In this document: positions 23,116 through 30,379 of the stretch, piece by piece
How the letters are laid out: the number at the start of each line of letters is the position of its first letter
Position numbering within the stretch: position 1 is the first letter of the stretch
DNA from: Candidatus Woesearchaeota archaeon
GTDB taxonomy: Archaea; Nanobdellota; Nanobdellia; Woesearchaeales; JACPBO01
Direction: 5' to 3'
NCBI GenBank assembly: GCA_016180285.1
Contig: JACPBO010000008.1
Coordinates: 1 to 32,823, forward strand
DNA length: 32,823 nt
Made by a program: the position numbers and the translations under genes
Notes under the pieces: generated by a model
The model's input: only the letters and a program-made list of their open reading frames with translations
Told to the model about the DNA's origin: nothing
Databases searched by the model: none

Positions 23116-24225
23116 ATGAACCATTCTCTAGTGGTGTACCCATCAAAAGGTTTAAATATATCTGCTCATTTCCTATTTCCTCAGATGGAAACTATTGACG
23201 ATGTGTTAAAATTAAAAAAAGTAGGGGAATTAGAGAAAAGTGATTTTCCTAGCTGTTTTCCTGATTCTGGCACTTATGGCTGTAAGATACTTGATGCAAA
23301 AAAATACCTTAAAGAAATCATAAAAGAATCAAAAGGATTAGATGTGGAAAGTGTAATTCTATTAGCCAGCCCAATACACTCACATATGGTAATATATGAA
23401 TTAGGTTGTGGTTTGCAAATAGTATTGCCCTTTGATAAAGAAAAAGAAACATTAACATCATCCAAAAAGGTTGTTCCTAATTACTCCGGTTTTTATGATT
23501 GCATAAGTTTACAAAAAGGAAGGCTCATTGATGGTGAACTTAAAATAGAAGAAATATTCGGAGGAACAAGGAAGCTAAAGAGAAGATTAATAAGGCATCT
23601 TAAAAGATATCAATCAATGCCGCCGTTGATTGAAAATGACAGATGGCTAAGGGGCAGAAGATTAGGCGGTTATTTGATTAAAGAAGTCTCTGATAAAAAT
23701 GCCGGTTGTTACAGGGATATTAGTTATCATACCTCCGCAGAAAAAGTTATCAGGGCTGGAGATTTATACTCGTCTTTAAACTATCGTGTAAAAACAGGAG
23801 AGGAAATAAGCAAGGCAAAATACCTCGAGATAAACTACAAGGTTACAATACAAGAAAAAGATATTGAAGTGGACATTCATATTGAGGATAAATGCTCAAA
23901 TGCATCGATTAGTTTTGGCCGCAAGGATCCAGTAGCGCCTACTTCAGTAGCGTTTAATAATGAAGGGGAGATATTCCACTATCACTTTCCTCAGCCAATG
24001 AAGGGCAAGGATATTACGCTGGATAAAGCGCATTATCAAAAAATACTTTCTACAATAGAGGACGGTCAAGTACTCGGTTTGGGGCAGATCATGATTTTAG
24101 TCGAACTAGAGATGAAATCCCCGCACCAAAAACTCGACTATGTTGCATCTATCAAGAATATAATTGAAACAGCTTCAAATCCCGCCAGCCTTCAGCAATT
24201 TAAGCCATTGATTTTCAGGGATTAA
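23116..24225 (+). CDS. Hypothetical protein, family not recognised; probably acquired
   Basis: 369 residues, soluble. Opening segment MNHSLVVYPSKGLNISAHFLFPQ, a hydrophobic strand DVESVILLASPIHSHMVIYELG, a basic patch GTRKLKRRLIRHLKRYQ (about 148-164), a Trp/Arg/Gly-rich stretch ENDRWLRGRRLGGYL and a beta-rich C-terminal half (ISYHTSAEKVIRAGDLY, VDIHIEDKCSNASISFGRKDP, FHYHFPQPMKGKDI). Nothing maps to a named family. AT-rich codons differ from the flanking genes. It lies between the flavin reductase and a remnant of that gene's 3' end, with its own AT-rich promoter at 23075-23095, which suggests insertion as a one-gene cassette. Confidence 0.55.
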   Translation: MNHSLVVYPSKGLNISAHFLFPQMETIDDVLKLKKVGELEKSDFPSCFPDSGTYGCKILDAKKYLKEIIKESKGLDVESVILLASPIHSHMVIYELGCGLQIVLPFDKEKETLTSSKKVVPNYSGFYDCISLQKGRLIDGELKIEEIFGGTRKLKRRLIRHLKRYQSMPPLIENDRWLRGRRLGGYLIKEVSDKNAGCYRDISYHTSAEKVIRAGDLYSSLNYRVKTGEEISKAKYLEINYKVTIQEKDIEVDIHIEDKCSNASISFGRKDPVAPTSVAFNNEGEIFHYHFPQPMKGKDITLDKAHYQKILSTIEDGQVLGLGQIMILVELEMKSPHQKLDYVASIKNIIETASNPASLQQFKPLIFRD

Positions 24226-24231
24226 TTTTAA

Positions 24232-24303
24232 TCTGAGCTTAAAAAGAAAGAAAAGAGGATTCTGCACATCAGCGGCGATGAATTCATTACAACAGAAAAT
24301 TGA
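24232..24303 (+). pseudogene. Remnant: 3' end of a flavin reductase gene
   Basis: 24232-24300 translate in frame to SELKKKEKRILHISGDEFIT-TEN, then TGA. The same 23 positions at 22990-23058 in the flavin reductase read SDFKKRDKRIFHISGDEFVT-TEN: 17 identical, 6 conservative. Many differences are synonymous, so the copy was under protein-level selection before it was cut. Homology stops at about 24230, 5 nt after the stop codon of the intervening gene. No start codon or body remains. Confidence 0.8.
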
Positions 24304-24347
24304 AGAATTAAATAACATTTAAATAATAGCTGGCCAATTATACTAAA

Positions 24348-24806
24348 ATGCATTCAAACATTGAAAAAATAATCATAGCTTCAGCATCATTTCTTGCAAT
24401 TTTAATGGTTATCATAGCTGTAAAGTACAGGGACACAGGCATAACAGGCGCTGCTGTCATAGAATTGAAGGCGTCCCTGAAGCTCGAGCTTAATGCAATG
24501 AATTACTATGCAAACAGCATTGTTGACGGCAGAATAACCCTTTTCTTTGATGAAGCTCCTTCAGATACAACAATAAGTGTTTTTATTTTTGAGAATGAAA
24601 AGAAAACATTCAGCCTGAGGAATATTTTTGCTGATCTGGGTGTTGATTATGCATTAAAGGACGGTAAAATGGTCTTGAACAGAACAATAACAATTCCGCT
24701 AAAATATTTTAATATAAAAAACCCGCATGAAAAGGGGCTTTACAGCATGAATATTGAAGTTTCAGATAAAAACCTGAAGTCGAGAATGAGCTTCGGAGTT
24801 GTTTAG
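24348..24806 (+). CDS. Membrane-anchored extracytoplasmic protein, unknown
   Basis: 152 residues. One N-terminal helix (IIIASASFLAILMVIIAVKY, about 8-27) is followed by ITGAAVIE and a beta-rich domain of about 110 residues (LELNAMNYYANSIVDGRITLFF, RTITIPLKYFNIKNPHEKGLYSMNIEVSD). The topology suggests the domain faces outside. CATTTAAATAAT at 24316-24327 lies about 25 nt before ATG 24348 (leaderless). No family is recognised. The end overlaps the convergent phosphomutase by 4 bp. Confidence 0.65.
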   Translation: MHSNIEKIIIASASFLAILMVIIAVKYRDTGITGAAVIELKASLKLELNAMNYYANSIVDGRITLFFDEAPSDTTISVFIFENEKKTFSLRNIFADLGVDYALKDGKMVLNRTITIPLKYFNIKNPHEKGLYSMNIEVSDKNLKSRMSFGVV

Positions 24807-26134
24807 CTTTCTATTATTTTCTTTAATTCCCTTGTCTTTTCTTCCATCAGCTTCTTGTTTTTCGCTTCCAGATTCAGCCTCAGCAGAGGCTCTGTTCCTG
24901 ATGCCCTTACGCTGAACCACCAGTCATCAAACTCAATTCTTATGCCATCCATGTCATTTATTTTGCCATTTTTGTATTTTTCCTTTACTTCTTTTATCTT
25001 TGCATCCTTGTCCTTGACTTCAAAATTCAATTCCGCTATTGCAAAATATTTTTTATAAGGCTCTAAGATCTCAGATAAAGGCATATTTTTTTCAGAGATC
25101 AGCTCCATGACAATCAGAGCTGTTATAAAGGCGGAATCAGCATAGAAATTGTCCCTGTAATAATAATGGCCCGAACTTTCTCCTGCAAACAAACCATCAT
25201 ATTTTCTCATCCACTGCTTAATAAGCGAATGCCCCACAGGCGCCATTATTGGATTTCCTTTGCATTTTTTTATGGTTTCTGGAACAACCCAGCTGCATAT
25301 GCTCGAATAAATTATCCTCGCCCCAGCATGCTTTGAAAGCATCTTTTCAGCAACTAATGCTGTTGTCAAGGAGCCCGAAACGTATTCTTCTTTCTCATCA
25401 ATCAGCCCAATCCTGTCAGCATCGCCGTCAAAAGCAAGCCCGAGATCAGCTTTCTCCCTTCTTATTGTTTTTTTGAGTTCAGCAGTATTTTCCTCAAAAA
25501 CAGGATTAGGAATGTGATTTGGGAAATTTCCGTCGAGCTTGAAATAAAGCGGAATTAATTTTATGGGGAGATGCTTTGCAAGCTCAGGCATTACCTTGCC
25601 AGCCATCCCGTTGCCGGCATCAACAACAACCTTTAACGGCTTTATTTTTTTAACATCGACAAATTTTAAGATATTTTTAATGTAATCCTGCATTGCATCT
25701 TTTTTTATTATTTTGCCTTTATTCTCTGCAGTTTTAAAATCATCTTTTTCAGCCATTTTTTCAATTTCTTTAAGCCCGGTTTCAGAGCTTATTGGCACGG
25801 CGCTTTTTTTTACAAATTTCAATCCATTATATTCTTTCGGATTGTGAGAAGCAGTTATCATTATTCCTGCATCATATTTATAAAAGCCAACAGCAAAATA
25901 AACCATGTCAGAACTGCAGAGGCTGATCTCGATAACATCAGCGCCCATTTCAGTTATTCCTTTTGCAACAGCATTGAAAAGTGAATCAGAGCTTAGGCGC
26001 ATATCTCTGCCGATTACAACATTTTTCGGCTTTATAAGGCTGACAAATGCCTTTCCGACTTTATAGGCGACATCTTCACTTAGCTCAGTTGGGTAAATTC
26101 CCCTTATGTCATATGCCTTGAATATGCCGCTCAT
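24803..26134 (-). CDS. Phosphomannomutase / phosphoglucomutase
   Basis: 443 residues, alpha-D-phosphohexomutase superfamily. The N-terminus is GIFKAYDIRGIYPTELSE. The phosphoserine loop is MITASHNPKEYNGLKFV, the metal loop FDGDADRIG, the sugar-binding loop GESSGHYYY and the phosphate-binding loop RASGTEPLLR. It interconverts hexose 6- and 1-phosphates and so feeds the nucleotidyltransferase encoded just upstream. ATG 26134 overlaps that gene's stop (ATGA); an earlier in-frame ATG at 26149 lies inside it and is rejected. Mannose or glucose specificity cannot be told. Confidence 0.94.
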   Translation of the reverse strand: MSGIFKAYDIRGIYPTELSEDVAYKVGKAFVSLIKPKNVVIGRDMRLSSDSLFNAVAKGITEMGADVIEISLCSSDMVYFAVGFYKYDAGIMITASHNPKEYNGLKFVKKSAVPISSETGLKEIEKMAEKDDFKTAENKGKIIKKDAMQDYIKNILKFVDVKKIKPLKVVVDAGNGMAGKVMPELAKHLPIKLIPLYFKLDGNFPNHIPNPVFEENTAELKKTIRREKADLGLAFDGDADRIGLIDEKEEYVSGSLTTALVAEKMLSKHAGARIIYSSICSWVVPETIKKCKGNPIMAPVGHSLIKQWMRKYDGLFAGESSGHYYYRDNFYADSAFITALIVMELISEKNMPLSEILEPYKKYFAIAELNFEVKDKDAKIKEVKEKYKNGKINDMDGIRIEFDDWWFSVRASGTEPLLRLNLEAKNKKLMEEKTRELKKIIES

Positions 26135-26967
26135 TTTATTCCTTTCCATTTCTTCAATGCTGTGCTGTATCTCTGGAAATTTCCGGTGTCAAACCATTGG
26201 CCCGAGAAAGGATAGCCGTAAAGCCTTCCCATTTTTGCAAGCTTTGGGAAAATGTCCCTTTCCATCATCACAAATCCATTTGGAATCATATTAAGGACTT
26301 CCGGCTCAATGATGTAAAAGCCAGAGTTTATTAAATTTGATGGCGCATCCTCTTTTTTTGGCTTTTCAACGAACTGCAGTACTTTGTTGCCACTTAATTT
26401 TGCAACGCCATAGCGTGAAGGGTCGCTTACAGTTGTCAATGCGATTGTAACCAAAGCATTGTTTCTTTTGTGCAAATTATACATGTCTGCAATGTCTATA
26501 TCCTTTAATTCATCTCCGTTTGAAACAATAAATGCCTCTTTAAAATATCTTCTGGCCATTCGCAATGGGCCTGCTGTCCCCAATGGCTTTTTTTCCTCAA
26601 TATATTTCAGGTTCATTCCAAATCTTTTCCCATCTCCGAAGAAAAGCTTTATTCTGTGCCGCATATGGCCCACCGCCATTATGACGTCATGTATTTCATA
26701 TTTTTTAAACAGGTCAAAGATGTGCTCTGTAATTGTCCTGCCGTGTATAGGAATTAATGCCTTGGGTATGATGTATGTTAACGGCCTTAGCCTTGTTCCC
26801 TTCCCTCCAGCAAGAATTACGGCAATTTTAGGCACATGGTCGCCCATTGACTTTGAAAGAAGAAGCTCAATAGCATGGCTTCTGTTTTTTATCCTTTTGT
26901 TGTCGATCTGAGCATCAATCTTCTGGACAAGGCCTTTGTCAATTGTAACGCAAATTCTCTTTTTCAT
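26131..26967 (-). CDS. Sugar-phosphate nucleotidyltransferase with N-terminal ribbon-helix-helix domain
   Basis: 278 residues in two parts. Residues 1-42 are a ribbon-helix-helix domain: the strand KRICVTID, then helix GLVQKIDAQIDN, then NRSHAIELLLSKSM, the CopG/Arc pattern. From 46 on is a nucleotidyltransferase with AVILAGGKGTRLRPLTYIIPKALIPI, SNGDELKDIDIADMY (metal Asp), FVEKPKKE and GQWFDTGNFQRY, as in GDP-mannose or dTDP/UDP-glucose pyrophosphorylases. It makes a nucleotide sugar from the product of the next gene. ATG 26967 follows a TATA box (ACTATTTAAATG, minus strand, about 26989-27000) by about 25 nt. A tandem repeat lies between. The fusion is odd and suggests self-regulation. Confidence 0.9.
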   Translation of the reverse strand: MKKRICVTIDKGLVQKIDAQIDNKRIKNRSHAIELLLSKSMGDHVPKIAVILAGGKGTRLRPLTYIIPKALIPIHGRTITEHIFDLFKKYEIHDVIMAVGHMRHRIKLFFGDGKRFGMNLKYIEEKKPLGTAGPLRMARRYFKEAFIVSNGDELKDIDIADMYNLHKRNNALVTIALTTVSDPSRYGVAKLSGNKVLQFVEKPKKEDAPSNLINSGFYIIEPEVLNMIPNGFVMMERDIFPKLAKMGRLYGYPFSGQWFDTGNFQRYSTALKKWKGIK

Positions 26968-26970
26968 AGA

Positions 26971-26990
26971 AAGTAATACAAAGTAATACA
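26971..26990 (-). promoter_or_regulatory. Tandem 10-bp direct repeat between TATA box and start codon
   Basis: AAGTAATACA occurs twice without a gap (26971-26980, 26981-26990). The period is one helical turn. It covers the stretch between the TATA box and ATG 26967 of the RHH-nucleotidyltransferase gene. RHH proteins such as MetJ and Arc bind tandem sites of 8-11 bp, so this is a good candidate operator for autoregulation. Confidence 0.55.
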
Positions 26991-27074
26991 TTTAAATAGT
27001 TTGTGGATTTGTATTTATCAAATAAAAAGAACAAAATCACAAGTTTATGTCAATATTTAACGAGATTCTACTCT

Positions 27075-27151
27075 TTCAAACATAATTTTCCACATACAAA
27101 AAAGGTTGGCTTTCTGCCACCAGTAAAGACTGGATGGAAAATTCTGACATT
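27075..27151 (-). repeat. Structured dispersed repeat, copy 2
   Basis: AATTTTCCA (27084-27092) pairs with TGGAAAATT (27135-27143). Inside are GGTTGGC/GCCACC (27104-27110 with 27116-27121) and CCAGT/ACTGG (27120-27124 with 27129-27133). The sequence matches the reverse complement of 1041-1115 across its whole length, including TGACATT at the outer edge (27145-27151). The second stem is kept by different bases. It is oriented with and just downstream of the polyprenyl synthase gene on the minus strand. Confidence 0.75.
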
Positions 27152-27160
27152 TTTAATAGC

Positions 27161-28021
27161 TCAACCTACTTTCATTCGCTCTACGAATCCCAACAATATC
27201 GTATTATTTCTCAAATCGTATATTTCCGCAGCTGCTTTATCCGCCAATTCCTGCCTTTTTCTTTTTGAGCCCTCAATGCCATATGCGTCTATTGCAGTGA
27301 ATTTACCTAGTTTTTTATCTTGGCCATTGGGTTTTCCTGTATTTTTAGGTGTTCCTTCAACATCAATGACATCATCGTGCATAAGGTATGCAATTCCCAA
27401 TAATTCAGAGTACCTGCTGATTTTTGTCATTATTTCAGAGCCTGCATCTGAAAAGATTGCTCCAATTTCACCTGCTAATCTGTATATTGAAGATTTCAGC
27501 TTATGGGCATTTAGCAAGCTAGATTCATCTTTTACTTTGTAGCTAGTATCCAGTGATTGCCCATGAATCATGCTCTTTACAGCAGAAATGGCCGATTCCA
27601 AAGCCGGCCTTTTATTTGCTGCATTAAACAGCTCATATGCACGGCTTACCAAATAGGTCACTGCTAATTCCGCAATAGCATTGCCATATCTTATATGGCA
27701 GCAGTCCTTGCCTCTTCTAATATTGCTTTCATCCATGATATCATCATGAATCAAGGATGCCGAATGGATTAATTCTATTGCACATGCAGCATTTAGTATC
27801 TTTTTAGGAAGATATTTTTCCTGGCAATTTATTTTCAGTGTTCGGTAAGTTGCCAGTGTCAACAATGGCCTGCACCTATGGCCGCCATTCAATACAGTAT
27901 ATTTTGATGCCTCATTTGTTTCTTCGCCTAGGGCATCTTTATCTTGGTCAAGGATCTTTTCAAGCTCTATGTTTATTTTTTCTTTGTTCCTGGCAATAAA
28001 ATCATCTGTTGTTTGTGTCAT
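27161..28021 (-). CDS. Polyprenyl diphosphate synthase (geranylgeranyl diphosphate synthase-like)
   Basis: 286 residues, trans-isoprenyl diphosphate synthase family. The first Asp-rich motif is HDDIMDES (Asp93, Asp94, Asp97), the second DDVID (215-219), with GGHRCRPLLT near 46 and RRGKDCCH after the first motif. It condenses IPP with allylic diphosphates; in archaea the C20 product feeds ether-lipid chains. It starts directly after the upstream stop (TGA-ATG), so it is co-translated with the DUF116-like gene. Chain length cannot be read safely from the sequence. Confidence 0.92.
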   Translation of the reverse strand: MTQTTDDFIARNKEKINIELEKILDQDKDALGEETNEASKYTVLNGGHRCRPLLTLATYRTLKINCQEKYLPKKILNAACAIELIHSASLIHDDIMDESNIRRGKDCCHIRYGNAIAELAVTYLVSRAYELFNAANKRPALESAISAVKSMIHGQSLDTSYKVKDESSLLNAHKLKSSIYRLAGEIGAIFSDAGSEIMTKISRYSELLGIAYLMHDDVIDVEGTPKNTGKPNGQDKKLGKFTAIDAYGIEGSKRKRQELADKAAAEIYDLRNNTILLGFVERMKVG

Positions 28022-28591
28022 TCACTTCCTCTTAAAATACATATTTAAAACTCTCTTAAGCTGGTCTGTATCAACTTCAGTTTGCCCATCAAATTGCCTT
28101 GATGATTTGCCATTCATCTTGCATTCCCCATAATTTGTTATTAAAAATGCAAGCAGCGGAGCATTATATTTTTCTATAAAATAATGAGCATCATTTTTAT
28201 TTGCTGTCAACTCTCTTGGGCAGCACAATGCTATGCAAAGGTCCAAAGAGTTAGCCTTATTTTTTTCATGAAAGTCATCTATGGCGCATTGGATATCTTC
28301 AAAGTCTACAACAAAGTAGAAAGGAATATTCTTTTCCTGCAATATTTCACAAATGGTTTTTGTTTGATAGTCATTGCAGCTGTCTGATAAAAAATCACAA
28401 TCTTTTTTCCTTCTGTAGAGGCAGTCTGGTTTTTTTATACAAAATCCCAATAGCGCAATCGGATTTCTTGAAGTGTACACTGATGCAGAATTCCCGCCCA
28501 ATACATAAACGCCTCTTTCTATTTTATCTATGTCAGCTAATTTCTTCCATTCTTTTTCAAATCTTAATATGTCTTGTTTATTTTCTCTCAT
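28022..28591 (-). CDS. Cysteine-rich DUF116-like protein
   Basis: 189 residues with about ten cysteines. The pattern CIKKPDCLYRRKKDC (about 51-65), then CNDYQTKTICEILQEKNIPFYFVV and DLCIALCCPRELTANK near 118-133, resembles DUF116 proteins, which may bind metal or an Fe-S cluster. The C-terminus is different and has a QLKRVLNMYFKRK end. It is placed first in an operon with the polyprenyl synthase (TGA-ATG junction), so a lipid-related redox or carrier role is possible but is inference. The start, ATG 28591, overlaps the stop of an 11-codon leader ORF. Confidence 0.5.
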   Translation of the reverse strand: MRENKQDILRFEKEWKKLADIDKIERGVYVLGGNSASVYTSRNPIALLGFCIKKPDCLYRRKKDCDFLSDSCNDYQTKTICEILQEKNIPFYFVVDFEDIQCAIDDFHEKNKANSLDLCIALCCPRELTANKNDAHYFIEKYNAPLLAFLITNYGECKMNGKSSRQFDGQTEVDTDQLKRVLNMYFKRK

Positions 28592-28623
28592 TTCATTCTT
28601 CTTCCATCATAACTAAACTGCAT
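28588..28623 (-). CDS. Possible 11-residue leader peptide
   Basis: ATG 28623 opens MQFSYDGRRMK and stops with TGA 28588-28590, overlapping the next start as ATGA. GAGGAG (plus-strand CTCCTC, 28632-28637) is placed 8 nt upstream, much better than any site for ATG 28591. Ribosomes probably load here and re-start on the DUF116-like gene. It may also be the true N-terminus of that protein after a frameshift. Confidence 0.4.
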   Translation of the reverse strand: MQFSYDGRRMK

Positions 28624-28726
28624 ATTATTAACTCCTCGAGGATAGTCAAAACTATATTAAATAGTATTGGCTATTTTTTTATCTTTTACGTAAAATTTAT
28701 ATATTCAATGAGTATTTAGTAAATAA

Positions 28727-29785
28727 ATGACAGAATTTGCCTGCAAAACAACAGAAGTAGATTACATAGAAAAGCCAAAAATTGATCTGAAAGACAAAAA
28801 AATACTTTCTGTTCTGAGCAAAAATTGCAGGCTTGCTGCAACTCAAATTGGAAGATTAGTGGGCTTATCAAAAGAGGTTGTGCGCTATAGGATTAAAAAT
28901 TTAGAGAAAAAAGGGTTGATAAGAGGGTATATAACAATCATCAATCCTGCCAAGCTGGGGCTTCAGATTTTTATTGTCTATTTGCAGATGCAGAACCTTT
29001 CTGAAGCAAAAGAGGATGAGGTGATTCGCAAGCTGATTGCCCATCCTGCAACTCATTACATTCTTAAATGCCTCGGAAAATATGACATCATATTTGACAT
29101 ATTCGCAAAATCCATTAATGAATTTGATGCAATCTTAAGGGCATTGCTGAATGAATTCAGACCATATGTCAAGCATTATGAAATCAGCACTATACTTGAT
29201 GTCCCTAAATATGCCCATCTGGCCGAATCCTTTTCAAAAGGCATGATATTTGGGCCGATAAAGCATATCGGAGACTCATCTTTCATGAAAGAGCTGCAGC
29301 ATTTAAAGATAGACTACGTGCAGACGCCAGTCAACTTAGATGAAAAAGACCTGCAAATAATCAGCCTTCTTTCAAACAACTCCGCGCTGCAATTAAAACA
29401 GGCAGAAGAGAAAATCAGAATATCCGGAGATAGCGTAAAATATAGGATTAAAAAATTAATCGAGCAAAATGTAATTATAGGATTTTTTCCTATAATAAAC
29501 CTATCAATGCTGGGTTATCATACTCACGGCATATTAATAGAACTCAATAATCTGGCATTCGAAGAAAAAAATAAGATCCTTAATTATCTGGCAGCTCACC
29601 CAGATGTTATCTTCTGCCTTAAGACAACCGGCCAATATGAAATTGCCATCAATGTAAGCGTCACTAACAATCTTCACCTTAATGCGTTCATTAATGAGCT
29701 GAAACAAAAATTTCCTGAACAAATCAATACGATAGATATATTCCTGATCATAAGAGATTATAAAATTGCCTTTTTGCCAGGCTAA
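28727..29785 (+). CDS. Tandem (double) Lrp/AsnC-family transcriptional regulator
   Basis: 352 residues, twice the usual Lrp length. Two repeats each have an HTH followed by a ligand-binding ferredoxin-like (RAM) domain. Repeat 1: LKDKKILSVLSKNCRLAATQIGRLVGLSKEVVRYRIKNLEKKGLI (about 21-65), then YLQMQNLSEAKEDEVIRKL. Repeat 2: LDEKDLQIISLLSNNSALQLKQAEEKIRISGDSVKYRIKKLIEQN (about 204-248), then GILIELNNLAFEEKNKIL. Single Lrp subunits form octamers of dimers; this chain is a pseudo-dimer. It is divergent from the DUF116/polyprenyl synthase operon. AATTTATATATTC at 28694-28703 lies about 25 nt before ATG 28727. Confidence 0.9.
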   Translation: MTEFACKTTEVDYIEKPKIDLKDKKILSVLSKNCRLAATQIGRLVGLSKEVVRYRIKNLEKKGLIRGYITIINPAKLGLQIFIVYLQMQNLSEAKEDEVIRKLIAHPATHYILKCLGKYDIIFDIFAKSINEFDAILRALLNEFRPYVKHYEISTILDVPKYAHLAESFSKGMIFGPIKHIGDSSFMKELQHLKIDYVQTPVNLDEKDLQIISLLSNNSALQLKQAEEKIRISGDSVKYRIKKLIEQNVIIGFFPIINLSMLGYHTHGILIELNNLAFEEKNKILNYLAAHPDVIFCLKTTGQYEIAINVSVTNNLHLNAFINELKQKFPEQINTIDIFLIIRDYKIAFLPG

Positions 29786-29878
29786 ATCATATTGTTGCTT
29801 AATTTCAATGTGTTTCGTAAATAAGTTCATAGTTCTTATCGATGCATAATTTTTTCGACACATTTAAATATACTATTC

Positions 29879-29892
29879 ATGCAGTCCTGCAT
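29879..29892 (+). promoter_or_regulatory. 6-bp inverted repeat in the HPF-like promoter
   Basis: ATGCAG-TC-CTGCAT is a perfect inverted repeat placed between the TATA box (CATTTAAATATAC, about 29862-29873) and the Shine-Dalgarno (GAGGTGATC, 29898-29906). A factor bound here would block transcription start. It may also form a 5' hairpin if transcription starts upstream. Confidence 0.35.
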
Positions 29893-29909
29893 ATAGCGAG
29901 GTGATCATA

Positions 29910-30242
29910 GTGGAAACAGACAATAGCGAAGCAAATCCCAGTTTGCAGCTGGGCGGCAACATAGAGCTTAGCGGATTTTCGGGCATTGATTTTGCGACAA
30001 TGGTTGTTCTCAAGAAGATCGTAGGCAATCATGCAAAAAGATTTTCTGAAATATGCCCTAAGTTTGAGAAGCTGCATTTGAACCTTAAAAAAGTGCATCA
30101 CACGGAAGGCAGCGACAAGTTTGAGATCAGCGGCACAGTTGTTGACAATGGAGCGCATTATAATGCAGAGTCCATAGAAAGAAACCTGTTTGTGACAATA
30201 GACAAGGTTTTGAAGAAGATTGAGAGCGAGATTAAGAAGTAG
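29910..30242 (+). CDS. HPF/RaiA-like ribosome-associated protein
   Basis: 110 residues with the beta-alpha-beta-beta-beta-alpha pattern of HPF/RaiA: NIELSGFSGIDFATMVVLKKIVGNHAKRFSE, then FEKLHLNLKKVH, KFEISGTVVDNGAHYNAES and NLFVTIDKVLKKIESEIKK. The end resembles YxAID..VDKLExQIRK of HPF. Family members bind the 30S A/P site and put ribosomes to rest. The spacing and charge fit, though identity is low, and no long C-terminal domain is present. GTG 29910 was chosen because GGTGAT lies 4 nt before it; GTG 29901 is part of that Shine-Dalgarno. It has its own promoter. Confidence 0.55.
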   Translation: METDNSEANPSLQLGGNIELSGFSGIDFATMVVLKKIVGNHAKRFSEICPKFEKLHLNLKKVHHTEGSDKFEISGTVVDNGAHYNAESIERNLFVTIDKVLKKIESEIKK

Positions 30243-30273
30243 CTTGTTTGTTTTTGTTTCTTATTTTTTTTAT
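30243..30273 (+). terminator. T-rich terminator after the HPF-like gene
   Basis: The stretch TTGTTTGTTTTTGTTTC-TTATTTTTTTTATTG follows the stop codon on the coding strand (broken for length). Repeated T-tracts are the usual intrinsic archaeal terminator. The next gene, fbp, has its own TATA box further on. Confidence 0.5.
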
Positions 30274-30379
30274 TGAAAACAATATATTTTTTACCGCAGA
30301 ATATTCGCCAATATTTTTTCTATTGATAAAATATATAATGGTATTCAAAAATCTTTAAACTGAAAAAAGGTGATAAAAT

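Noticed and set aside
26459-26911. 150-codon open frame antisense to the nucleotidyltransferase
   Set aside because: It overlaps fully with a clearly conserved gene and has no promoter or Shine-Dalgarno of its own.
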